From assembly GCF_017916425.1 (NCBI RefSeq), contig NZ_JAFMSX010000001.1, forward strand, positions 1,240,001 through 1,304,000: a DNA stretch of 64,000 nucleotides. Reading direction: 5' to 3'. Shown here piece by piece: positions 9,278 through 16,097 of the stretch. Below the pieces are notes generated by a model. The model did not search any database. It was not told the origin of the DNA and saw only the letters and a list, made by a program, of their open reading frames with translations. How positions within the stretch are numbered: position 1 is the first letter of the stretch; each line of letters starts with the position of its first letter. This DNA is from Nocardioides sp. SYSU D00065 (GTDB taxonomy: Bacteria > Actinomycetota > Actinomycetes > Propionibacteriales > Nocardioidaceae). Made by a program: the position numbers and the translations under genes.

Positions 9278-9283
9278 TACGCT
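9278..9283 (+). promoter_or_regulatory. -10 box for leaderless DUF2277 transcript
   Basis: TACGCT ends 6 nt before the ATG at 9290 and there is no Shine-Dalgarno, the spacing expected if transcription begins at the start codon. Confidence 0.55.
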
Positions 9284-9289
9284 CGCGAT

Positions 9290-9559
9290 ATGTGCCGCAA
9301 CATCCGCCCGCTCAACAACTTCGAGCCGCCCGCCACGCGCGACGAGGTCACCGCCGCCGCCCTGCAGTACGTCCGCAAGGTGGCCGGCACGACCAAGCCC
9401 TCCCAGGCCAACGAGGCCGTCTTCTACGCCGCGGTCAAGGAGATCGCCCACATCACCGAGCACCTGCTCGACGACCTGGTCACCACTGCTCCTCCCAAGA
9501 ACCGCGAGGTGGAGGCGGAGAAGGCGCGCGCCCGGGCGCGCGTGCGGTACGGCGCGTGA
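9290..9559 (+). CDS. DUF2277 family protein
   Basis: The 89-residue protein matches the DUF2277 family along its whole length. It starts with the invariant MCRNIRPLNNFEPPAT and continues with AALQYVRKVAGTTKPS, ending in a charged helix. The family is small, actinobacterial-rich and of unknown function. The Cys-Arg-Asn near the N-terminus is its most conserved feature. Its TGA overlaps the GTG start of the sirtuin gene (GTGA), so the two are translationally coupled. Confidence 0.88.
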   Translation: MCRNIRPLNNFEPPATRDEVTAAALQYVRKVAGTTKPSQANEAVFYAAVKEIAHITEHLLDDLVTTAPPKNREVEAEKARARARVRYGA

Positions 9560-10434
9560 CCCTGGCCGCGCTCGAGGGCGAGGCCCTCGACCTGCTGGTC
9601 GACCGGCCCCTGGTCGTGCTGACCGGCGCCGGCCTGTCCACCGACTCCGGCATCCCGGACTACCGCGGACCTGGCGCTCCGGCGCGGATGCCGATGACCT
9701 ACCAGGAGTTCGTCGCCACTCCCGAGGCGCAGCGGCGCTACTGGGCACGGTCGCACCTGGGCTGGCAGCGGATGGGACGGGCGCTGCCCAACGACGGCCA
9801 CCGGGCCCTGGCCGCGCTCGACCCGGACCTGTTGATCACCCAGAACGTCGACGGCCTGCACGAGGCCGCGGGCTCCCGGCGCGTGGTGGCCCTGCACGGG
9901 CGGGTGGCCGACGTCGTCTGCCTGGCGTGCCGGCGTACATCGTCGCGGGCGGCGCTGGCGGAGGTCCTCGACGAGCTCAACCCGGGGTGGGCCGACCGGC
10001 ACGGCGGTGTGGGCGACCGCCCCGACGGTGACGTGGACCTCGAGGAGACCGACGACTTCGTGGTGCCGCCCTGCGCGTGTGGCGGTCCGCTCAAGCCGGA
10101 CGTGGTCTTCTTCGGCGAGAACGTGCCGGCCGACCGCGTGGCGCGCTGCTACGCCGCCGTCGAGGCGCTTGGCACCGACGGCGCCCTGCTGGTCGCCGGG
10201 TCGTCCCTGACGGTGATGAGCGGGCTGCGGTTCGTCAAGCGCGCGGCCGCCGGTGGCACGCCGATCGTCATCGTCAACCGCGGCGAGACCCGCGGCGACC
10301 CGCTGGCGACGTACAAGCTCGAGGTCGGCTGCAGCGAGTTCCTGACCTTGCTTGTCAGGCAGTCCCTGAGGTTGTCAGGCCTTGCAAGGGCCGACAACCT
10401 GAGGAATCCCCGGCCGGCCGGGGATCCCTCATAG
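9556..10434 (+). CDS. Sir2-family NAD-dependent protein deacylase
   Basis: The 292-residue sirtuin has GAGLSTDSGIPDYRG (NAD binding) near residue 19, TQNVDGLH near 95, and the catalytic HGR near 113. Two cysteine pairs, CLAC and CACG, can hold a structural zinc. It removes acyl groups from lysines using NAD+. The insert between the zinc pairs (WADRHGGVGDRPDGDVDLEETDD) is longer than in minimal sirtuins. The GTG start at 9556 overlaps the DUF2277 stop. The last 30 or so residues are encoded by palindromic DNA and look like an acquired tail (see finding). Confidence 0.9.
   Translation: MTLAALEGEALDLLVDRPLVVLTGAGLSTDSGIPDYRGPGAPARMPMTYQEFVATPEAQRRYWARSHLGWQRMGRALPNDGHRALAALDPDLLITQNVDGLHEAAGSRRVVALHGRVADVVCLACRRTSSRAALAEVLDELNPGWADRHGGVGDRPDGDVDLEETDDFVVPPCACGGPLKPDVVFFGENVPADRVARCYAAVEALGTDGALLVAGSSLTVMSGLRFVKRAAAGGTPIVIVNRGETRGDPLATYKLEVGCSEFLTLLVRQSLRLSGLARADNLRNPRPAGDPS
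10365..10404 (+). repeat. Imperfect inverted repeat within sirtuin 3' end
   Basis: CCTGAGGTTGTCAGGCC (10365-10381) pairs with GGCCGACAACCTGAGG (10389-10404), with one mismatch and one bulge, around a TTGCAAG loop. The word TTGTCAGGC also occurs as a direct repeat at 10352 and 10372. It lies inside the coding sequence. Confidence 0.8.
10406..10425 (+). terminator. 20-nt perfect palindrome between convergent genes
   Basis: ATCCCCGGCC followed by its exact reverse complement sits just before the sirtuin stop codon and 37 bp from the end of the convergent dtxR-like gene. With the neighbouring hairpin it can act as a bidirectional terminator. Confidence 0.5.
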
Positions 10435-10461
10435 CGGCCGCCGCCGCACCCCCGAAGAATC

Positions 10462-11151
10462 TCAGCGGCGGACGAAGATGTGCTCGGCGGCCTCGACGAC
10501 CAGCTCCGCGGTCTCGCCGCCGGAGCCGATGAGGATGCCCTCGTCGGTGCGGGCGATGGTCACGGTCTTGCCGGGCAGCGCACCCACGCGGCGGAGCAGG
10601 CCCATGAGCTCCTCGTCCTTCTGCATCTCCTCGGAGATGCGCTTGACGTGGACCCGCTGGTCCTCGGCGACCGCAGCGCCGGAGAGCGGCTCGACGTTGT
10701 CCATGAAGTGCTCGCCGCCAACGTCGCCGAGCTCGTCGAGCCCGGGGATCGGGTTGCCGTACGGCGACTCCGTGGGGTGGTCGAGCAGGTCGAGCAGGCG
10801 CCGCTCGACGGTCTCCGACATGACGTGCTCCCACCGGCAGGCCTCGGCGTGGACGAGCTCCCAGTCGAGCCCGATGACGTCGGTGAGCAGGCGCTCGGCC
10901 AGCCGGTGCTTGCGCATGACGCGGGTGGCGAGGCGCTGACCCTCCTCGGTGAGCTCGAGGTGGCGGTCGCCCTCCACGGTCAGCAGCCCGTCGCGCTCCA
11001 TGCGGGCCACCGTCTGCGACACGGTCGGCCCGGACTGGTGCAGCCGCTCCGCGATGCGGGCGCGCAGCGGGACGATGCCCTCCTCGACGAGCTCGTAGAT
11101 CGTGCGCAGATACATCTCGGTGGTGTCGATGAGGTCGCTCACGTGGGTCAT
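10462..11151 (-). CDS. DtxR/IdeR-family metal-dependent repressor
   Basis: The 229-residue protein has the normal length and order of DtxR/IdeR. A winged helix (IAERLHQSGPTVSQTVARMERDGLL, about residues 33-57) is followed by a dimerisation and metal-binding domain and then an SH3-like domain (about 150-229). Metal ligands equivalent to those of DtxR are visible: Met13, Cys105, Glu108 and His109 (EACRWEHVMS), plus His82, Glu86 and His101. It probably represses iron- or manganese-related genes when metal is bound. It is divergent from the thioesterase-like gene, with 53 bp between starts. Confidence 0.92.
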   Translation of the reverse strand: MTHVSDLIDTTEMYLRTIYELVEEGIVPLRARIAERLHQSGPTVSQTVARMERDGLLTVEGDRHLELTEEGQRLATRVMRKHRLAERLLTDVIGLDWELVHAEACRWEHVMSETVERRLLDLLDHPTESPYGNPIPGLDELGDVGGEHFMDNVEPLSGAAVAEDQRVHVKRISEEMQKDEELMGLLRRVGALPGKTVTIARTDEGILIGSGGETAELVVEAAEHIFVRR

Positions 11152-11191
11152 TGTGTCCCATCGGCCAACTGCGACGCGCCTCGTCCCGTGG

Positions 11192-11197
11192 CACAGT
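11192..11197 (+). promoter_or_regulatory. -10 box for thioesterase-like gene
   Basis: CACAGT ends 7 nt before the GTG at 11205. It fits the nAnnnT pattern seen at other leaderless starts in this window, and no Shine-Dalgarno is present. Confidence 0.4.
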
Positions 11198-11204
11198 GAG
11201 ACCG

Positions 11205-12008
11205 GTGAGCGAGCTGATCGTCCCGCGGCGTTTCTGCGGGCCTCCCGACTCCGGCAACGGCGGCTGGACGGCCGGTGCGCTGGCCGCCTGCGTCGAGGCG
11301 ACCGACCCCGGGTCGCGCGCCCGGCGCGCGGCCCCACAGCCGATCGAGGTGTCCCTGCGCCGGCCGCCACCCCTCGACACACCGCTCGTCGTCACGACCG
11401 AGGGCGGGGTCACCATGCTCGCCCACGAGCAGACGGTCGTCGCCTCCGCCCAGCCCGCCGGGCGCGACCTCACCGAGGTGGAGCCGGTGGACCCGGCGAC
11501 CGCCGCGGCCGCCGCGTCGACGTACCCGGGGCACGACTTCCACCCGTTCCCCACCTGCTTCGTCTGTGGCACCGCGCGCGAGGAGGGCGACGGGCTGCGG
11601 ATCTTCCCCGGCCGGGTCGGCACGGCGCCGTCCGGAGACCTCGTGGCCGCCGCCTGGACGCCGCCGGCCAGCGTCGCCGCGGAGCAGTGGGAGGCGGACG
11701 AGCCGACCCGCGCCTCGCTGCCCGCCACCTGGGCGGCCCTCGACTGCATCGGCGGCTGGGCCGGCGACCTCACCGAGCGGCTGATGGTCCTCGGCCGGAT
11801 GACCGCGCGCGTCGAGGACCTGCCGGTCGTCGGCGAGCCGCACGTGGTGGTCGGCGAGGGCCGCGGGCAGGACGGCCGCAAGACCTTCACCGCCTCGACG
11901 CTCTACGACGCCGACGGGCGGGTCGTCGCCACCGCCGAGCACACGTGGATCGCGGTCGACCCGGCGCTGTTCGGGGGACGGGCACCCCGCACCGACGCCC
12001 ACGGTTGA
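11205..12008 (+). CDS. Hotdog/thioesterase-like hypothetical protein
   Basis: The 267-residue protein resembles acyl-CoA thioesterase-like double-hotdog proteins of actinobacteria. An N-terminal GPPDSGNGGWTAGALAACVE motif is followed by a mid-protein FHPFPTCFVCGTAREEGDGLRIFPG segment. The C-terminal half contains ALDCIGGWA and LMVLGRMTARVEDLPVVGEP. The CFVCG pair is typical of this group, and the substrate is unknown. The GTG at 11205 is chosen because a -10 box lies 7 nt upstream and the protein begins with the conserved IVPRRFCGPP. The gene stands alone and points away from dtxR. Confidence 0.65.
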   Translation: MSELIVPRRFCGPPDSGNGGWTAGALAACVEATDPGSRARRAAPQPIEVSLRRPPPLDTPLVVTTEGGVTMLAHEQTVVASAQPAGRDLTEVEPVDPATAAAAASTYPGHDFHPFPTCFVCGTAREEGDGLRIFPGRVGTAPSGDLVAAAWTPPASVAAEQWEADEPTRASLPATWAALDCIGGWAGDLTERLMVLGRMTARVEDLPVVGEPHVVVGEGRGQDGRKTFTASTLYDADGRVVATAEHTWIAVDPALFGGRAPRTDAHG

Positions 12009-12029
12009 GCGCTGGGTCCGTCCGTTTGC

Positions 12030-12035
12030 GAGGAT
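12030..12035 (+). promoter_or_regulatory. -10 box for GH13 gene
   Basis: GAGGAT ends 6 nt before ATG 12042. It fits the nAnnnT leaderless pattern but lacks the first consensus T. Confidence 0.4.
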
Positions 12036-12041
12036 GGGTCC

Positions 12042-13628
12042 ATGGCTGATGTGAACGATCCAAAGACGCACTGGTGGCGCCACGCGGTGGTCTACCAGGT
12101 CTACGTGCGCAGCTTCGCCGACAGCGACGGCGACGGCATCGGCGACCTGCCCGGCATCACCTCGCGCCTGCCGCACCTGGCCGACCTCGGGGTGGACGCA
12201 CTGTGGATCACGCCGTTCTACACCTCGCCGCAGCACGACCACGGCTACGACGTCGCCGACTACCGCGACGTCGACCCGCTGTTCGGCACGCTCGCCGACG
12301 CCGACGCGCTCGTCGCCCGCGCGCACGAGCTCGGCCTGCGGGTCGTGGTCGACCTCGTGCCCAACCACACCTCCGAGGAGCACGAGTGGTTCCAGGCGGC
12401 GCTCGCGGCGGGCCCGGGCAGCCCCGAGCGCGCGCGCTACCTGTTCCGCGACTCCCCCGACGGCACGCCTCCCAACAACTGGGCGTCGGTCTTCGGTGGT
12501 CCCGCGTGGACCCAGGTCGCAGACGGCCAGTGGTACCTGCACCTGTTCGACTCCAGCCAGCCCGACCTCGACTGGCGCAACCCCGAGGTCCCGGCGATGT
12601 TCGAGGACGTGCTGCGCTTCTGGCTCGACCGCGGCGTCGACGGGTTCCGGGTCGACGTGGCGCACGGGCTGTTCAAGGAGGCGTCGCTGCGCGACCAGGT
12701 CGTGAGCGAGGACGAGCGCCCCGCCTCCGCCGCCACCACCGAGCACTCCATGGTCGAGCGGCAGCTCAAGGACGAGCCGATGTGGGACCAGCCCGAGGTC
12801 CACGACGTCTACCGCTCCTGGAGCCGGCTCCTCGACGAGGCCGGACCGGACCGGATGGCCGTCGCGGAGGCGTGGACCCAGACGCCGGAGTCGATGGCCG
12901 CGTTCGTCCGCCCCGACGAGCTCGACCAGGCCTTCAACTTCGCGTGGCTGCTCGCGCCCTGGTCCGCCGAGGCGTTCGCCGGTGTCATCACCGACACGCT
13001 CGCGGCGGTGGCGCCCGTCGGGGCCTCCCCGACGTGGGTGCTCAGCAACCACGACGTCGTACGCCACGCGACCCGCTACGGCGGCGGCGAGCGCGGCCTG
13101 GCCCGTGCCCGCGCGGCGACGCTGACCATGCTCGCGCTGCCCGGCTCCAGCTACCTCTACCAGGGCGAGGAGCTCGGCCTCGAGCAGGTCGACGTCGCGC
13201 CGGAGCACCGTCAGGACCCGTCGTACCTGCGCACCGGCGAGGTCGGCCGCGACGGGTGCCGGGTGCCGATCCCGTGGAGCGGGAGCGAGGCTCCGTACGG
13301 CTTCGGCCCGGGAGCCGGCCAGCCCTGGATCCCGCAGCCCCCGCACTGGGCACCGCTCACCGTGGCCGCGCAGGCCGACGACCCGTCCTCGACGCTGTCG
13401 TTCTACCGCGAGGCGCTGCGCACCCGCCGCGACTTCGCCTGGACCGCCGGCGACGAGGTCGAGATCGTCTCCGCCGGGCCGGAGGTGCTGACGTTCCGGC
13501 GCGGCCCGCTGACGGTCGTGCTCAACTGCGGCGACTCCGCGGTCGAGCTGCCGGCGGGCGAGCTGCTGCTGGCCAGCGGCCCGGTCGACGGCACGCTCCC
13601 GCCCGACACCGCCGCCTGGCTCCGCTGA
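12042..13628 (+). CDS. GH13 alpha-glucosidase / oligo-1,6-glucosidase-like
   Basis: The 528-residue cytoplasmic GH13 enzyme has all conserved regions. Region I is DLVPNH (104-109), with the nucleophile Asp205 in GFRVDVAH, the acid/base Glu276 in VAEAW, and the transition-state Asp338 in SNHD. The start WWRHAVVYQVYVRSFADSDGDGIGDL is typical of alpha-glucosidases/trehalose-6-phosphate-hydrolase-like members. It probably hydrolyses alpha-linked maltose-type oligosaccharides. There is no signal peptide. A C-terminal beta domain ends the protein. It is convergent with the marR-like gene across a perfect palindrome. Confidence 0.9.
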   Translation: MADVNDPKTHWWRHAVVYQVYVRSFADSDGDGIGDLPGITSRLPHLADLGVDALWITPFYTSPQHDHGYDVADYRDVDPLFGTLADADALVARAHELGLRVVVDLVPNHTSEEHEWFQAALAAGPGSPERARYLFRDSPDGTPPNNWASVFGGPAWTQVADGQWYLHLFDSSQPDLDWRNPEVPAMFEDVLRFWLDRGVDGFRVDVAHGLFKEASLRDQVVSEDERPASAATTEHSMVERQLKDEPMWDQPEVHDVYRSWSRLLDEAGPDRMAVAEAWTQTPESMAAFVRPDELDQAFNFAWLLAPWSAEAFAGVITDTLAAVAPVGASPTWVLSNHDVVRHATRYGGGERGLARARAATLTMLALPGSSYLYQGEELGLEQVDVAPEHRQDPSYLRTGEVGRDGCRVPIPWSGSEAPYGFGPGAGQPWIPQPPHWAPLTVAAQADDPSSTLSFYREALRTRRDFAWTAGDEVEIVSAGPEVLTFRRGPLTVVLNCGDSAVELPAGELLLASGPVDGTLPPDTAAWLR

Positions 13629-13631
13629 CCT

Positions 13632-13655
13632 GGGTGCCCGCTCGAGCGGGCACCC
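13632..13655 (+). terminator. 24-nt perfect palindrome, bidirectional terminator
   Basis: GGGTGCCCGCTC followed directly by its reverse complement lies 3 bp after the GH13 stop and 2 bp before the end of the convergent marR-like gene. It can form a 10-12 bp hairpin in both transcripts and has no T-tract. Confidence 0.65.
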
Positions 13656-13657
13656 GG

Positions 13658-14116
13658 TCAGTCCTCGGACAGCGCCCGGTTGTACGTCGCGAGCTGCGCG
13701 GCGAACTGCGAGAGCTCCGCGTCGGTCCAGGCGGCGAGCCGCTCGTCGAACCGCTCGCTGCGCACCCGGCTCATGGCGGCCAGCCGCTTGCGGCCCTCCT
13801 CGCTGGCGTCGAGCATGATCGCCCGGCGGTCCTCGGGATCGGGTCGGCGCTCGACCAGGCCCAGGTCGACGAGCGCCTGGACCTGACGGCTGACGCCTCC
13901 CTTGTCCATGTCGAAGGCGCCCGAGAGGTCCGCGCCGCGCATCGGACCGTTGCGCGCCAGGTGGTCGAGGATCGAGTAGGTCATCGGGTGCAGGTCGGGG
14001 TGGACCTCGCGAGCCCGCTCCCCCATCACCCGCTTGACCCTGCGGATCAGCGTGCCCACCTCGGACTCGATGCGCCGCAGGTCGTCGTGGCGCCTGCGCT
14101 CTGACGCGTCGTTCAT
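13658..14116 (-). CDS. MarR-family transcriptional regulator
   Basis: The 152-residue winged-helix protein has the MarR order: an N-terminal dimerisation helix, a DNA-binding region (MRGADLSGAFDMDKGGVSRQVQALVDLGLVERRPDPEDRRA, about residues 58-98, including the DxRR wing), then C-terminal helices. Its ATG overlaps the stop codon of the DHA2 exporter (ATGA), so it is the second gene of that operon. A perfect inverted repeat on the operon -10 box is the obvious binding site. Autorepression released by an exported drug is the simplest model (inference). Confidence 0.9.
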   Translation of the reverse strand: MNDASERRRHDDLRRIESEVGTLIRRVKRVMGERAREVHPDLHPMTYSILDHLARNGPMRGADLSGAFDMDKGGVSRQVQALVDLGLVERRPDPEDRRAIMLDASEEGRKRLAAMSRVRSERFDERLAAWTDAELSQFAAQLATYNRALSED

Positions 14117-15699
14117 GCCTGCGGCGCGCCCTCGGCGAGCAGCTCGTCGTCGCGCTTCACCGAGGTGCGCAGCGGCACCTCCTTGATGAACAGCACGGCG
14201 ATCAGAGCGCCGACCGCGAACGGGAGCGCCACCAGGAAGATGTGCCCGGTCGCGTCGCCGAACGCGCTCTCGAAGATCGCGCGGACCGGCGCCGGCATGT
14301 CGGAGACGTCCGGGATGCCGCCGGTGTCGTGGCCCACCGACGAGGCGAGCTCCGGGTGCGCGGCGAGCAGCGAGGTCAGCCCGGCCTCGACGGCGTCCGC
14401 GACCTGGTGGGCCAGCACGGCGCCGAGGGCGGCGATGCCGACCGAGCCGCCCAGCGAGCGGAAGAAGGCCACGACCGAGGAGCCGGCGCCCATGTCGGCG
14501 AGCGCGATGGTGTTCTGCACCGCCAGCACGAGGTTCTGCATGGTGGCACCGAGGCCGAGGCCCAGGACCGCCATGAACAGGCCCGTACGCCACAGTGGAG
14601 TGTCGGCGTCGATGGTCGAGAGCAGGCCGATGCCCGCGATGACGGCGACCATGCCGCCGACGAGCCAGCGCTTCCAGATCCCCGTGCGCGAGATGATCCG
14701 TCCGCTGAGGATCGAGGAGACCAGCAGCCCGCCGACCATGCAGATCGACATCAGGCCGGCCTCGGTCGGGCTCATGTCCTTGGCGCGCTGGAAGTACAGG
14801 CTCAGGTAGACCGTGGAGCCGAACATCGCGACCCCGATGAGCACCGACGCCACCGTGGCCAGGGCCAGGGTGCGGTCCCTGAACAGCCGCAGCGGGATCA
14901 CCGGGTCCTTGGCCACGTTGGCCTCGACGTGGATGGCGGCTCCGATCACCACCACGGAGCCGGCGACGAGGAGCGCGCTGGTCCACGACACCCAGTCGAA
15001 GTTCTGCCCGCCCAGCGAGACCCAGACCAGCAGGATCGAGACGCCGCCGACCAGCAGGAAGGCGCCGAGGTAGTCGATGGACACGTCGCGCTTGATCACC
15101 GGCAGGCGCAGGGTCTTCTGCAGCACGACGAAGGCGAGCGCCGCCACCGGCAGGCCGGCGAAGAAGCACCAGCGCCAGCCGACGGTGTCCACCAGGACAC
15201 CACCGACGAGCGGCCCGCTGACCGTCGCCAGGGCGAACACCGCGCCGATGTAGCCGCTGTAGCGACCGCGCTCACGCGGCGACACCATCGTGGCGATCAC
15301 GACCTGGACGAGGGCGGTGAGCCCACCGACGCCGAGGCCCTGGACGACACGGGCGCCGATCAGCACCTCCATCGACGGCGCGAAGCCGGCGGCCAGCGAG
15401 CCCACCGAGAAGATCACCAGCGCCGACTGCACGAGCAGCTTCTTGTCGAAGAGGTCGGCGAACTTGCCCCAGATCGGGGTGGTCGCGGTCATCGCGAGCA
15501 TGGTGGCGACGACGACCCAGGTGTAGCCGGTCTGGCTGCCGTGGAGGTCGTCGACGATGGTCGGCAGCGCGTTGCTGACGATCGTGCTGGACAGCATCGC
15601 GACGAACATCGCGAGGAGGAGCCCGCTGAGGGCCTCGAGCACCTGGCGGTGCGTCATCTGCCCGCTCTGCTCGGCGGGGGCGGTGGGAGCCTGGGTCAC
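14113..15699 (-). CDS. DHA2-type MFS drug exporter (EmrB/QacA-like)
   Basis: The 528-residue protein has about 14 predicted membrane helices. The antiporter signature of the DHA2 family is present in modified form: SNALPTIVDDLHGSQTGYTWVV near the start, GARVVQGLGVGGLTALVQ in helix 4, and FALATVSGPLVGGVLVD as motif C. It probably exports hydrophobic drugs by proton antiport. GTG at 15699 is chosen because GAAGGA lies 5 nt upstream. The stop overlaps the marR-like start. A short extracellular insert before the last helix (about residues 420-465) is Gly/Asp-rich. Confidence 0.9.
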   Translation of the reverse strand: MTQAPTAPAEQSGQMTHRQVLEALSGLLLAMFVAMLSSTIVSNALPTIVDDLHGSQTGYTWVVVATMLAMTATTPIWGKFADLFDKKLLVQSALVIFSVGSLAAGFAPSMEVLIGARVVQGLGVGGLTALVQVVIATMVSPRERGRYSGYIGAVFALATVSGPLVGGVLVDTVGWRWCFFAGLPVAALAFVVLQKTLRLPVIKRDVSIDYLGAFLLVGGVSILLVWVSLGGQNFDWVSWTSALLVAGSVVVIGAAIHVEANVAKDPVIPLRLFRDRTLALATVASVLIGVAMFGSTVYLSLYFQRAKDMSPTEAGLMSICMVGGLLVSSILSGRIISRTGIWKRWLVGGMVAVIAGIGLLSTIDADTPLWRTGLFMAVLGLGLGATMQNLVLAVQNTIALADMGAGSSVVAFFRSLGGSVGIAALGAVLAHQVADAVEAGLTSLLAAHPELASSVGHDTGGIPDVSDMPAPVRAIFESAFGDATGHIFLVALPFAVGALIAVLFIKEVPLRTSVKRDDELLAEGAPQA

Positions 15700-15730
15700 T
15701 GCGTTCCTTCGATTGTGGTTGCTCTGCGCA

Positions 15731-15752
15731 ATAGTTGTTGACCACAACTATA
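15731..15752 (-). promoter_or_regulatory. MarR-type operator overlapping -10 box of exporter operon
   Basis: The arms ATAGTTGT (15731-15738) and ACAACTAT (15744-15751) are perfect inverted repeats around 5 nt. On the minus strand the right arm is also part of TATAGT (15752-15747), a consensus-like -10 box. Protein bound here would cover the promoter of the MFS-marR operon. Confidence 0.75.
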
Positions 15753-15827
15753 CGCCCACGACCGACGGCCCGGAAACCAGCGAGCACGAGACGTGGCCCA
15801 CATCGGCGCCCGACCCCGGACATGCAG

Positions 15828-15892
15828 CGACCCGCAGGCCTGCTGCCCCTGGAGAGGGGCCCCGGAGGATGACGCCGGGAGCCTGCGGGTCG
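15828..15892 (-). repeat. 12-bp perfect inverted repeat enclosing small hairpins
   Basis: CGACCCGCAGGC (15828-15839) pairs with GCCTGCGGGTCG (15881-15892). Inside is GCCCCT-GGAG-AGGGGC (15845-15860). The stretch 15752-15939 otherwise holds no convincing gene and looks like structured RNA downstream of the mini-ORF on the minus strand. Confidence 0.6.
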
Positions 15893-15939
15893 GGTGGCTG
15901 CAGTGGATTCGCCGGCAGCTGTCGGCGTACCGGGGCTGC

Positions 15940-15978
15940 CTAGCGGGCAGCCACCTCACTCATCCGAAAAGAACTCAT
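15940..15978 (-). CDS. 12-codon leader ORF (MSSFRMSEVAAR)
   Basis: An ATG at 15978 opens a 12-codon frame ending with TAG at 15942-15940. It is preceded by a 15-base Shine-Dalgarno (minus strand of 15984-15998) that is fully complementary to the 3' end of 16S rRNA, with the GGAGG core 11 nt from the ATG. A good promoter lies upstream. The stop codon sits in a hairpin, GGCTGCC-CGCTA-GGCAGCC. The peptide resembles the first residues of some HTH proteins, but nothing in frame continues it. It could be a leader peptide, a small standalone gene or a remnant. The MFS operon lies 240 nt downstream with its own promoter. Confidence 0.45.
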   Translation of the reverse strand: MSSFRMSEVAAR

Positions 15979-16009
15979 TCTTCGGATCACCTCCTTTCCG
16001 TGTGCCACC

Positions 16010-16038
16010 ACCGTACGTCGCGCGCCGAGCCGGCTCAA
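16010..16038 (-). promoter_or_regulatory. Promoter for the leader ORF
   Basis: On the minus strand TTGAGC (16038-16033) and TACGGT (16015-16010) are separated by exactly 17 nt. Transcription would begin near 16003, just before the long Shine-Dalgarno. Confidence 0.55.
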
Positions 16039-16097
16039 CGGCATTTCCACCGCCGCCCGAGCGGACGCCCCGACCGCGCGGGGACGTCGGCCGACGA

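Noticed and set aside
6147-10031. 1294-codon plus-strand frame
   Set aside because: It crosses several genes in other frames or strands (saccharopine-dehydrogenase-like, beta-propeller, DUF2277, sirtuin) and is Arg/Gly-rich without motifs.
15984-15998. Fragment of a 16S rRNA gene (plus strand matches its 3' end)
   Set aside because: Only 15 bases match and no other rRNA sequence surrounds them. On the minus strand it is a long Shine-Dalgarno in front of a short ORF.
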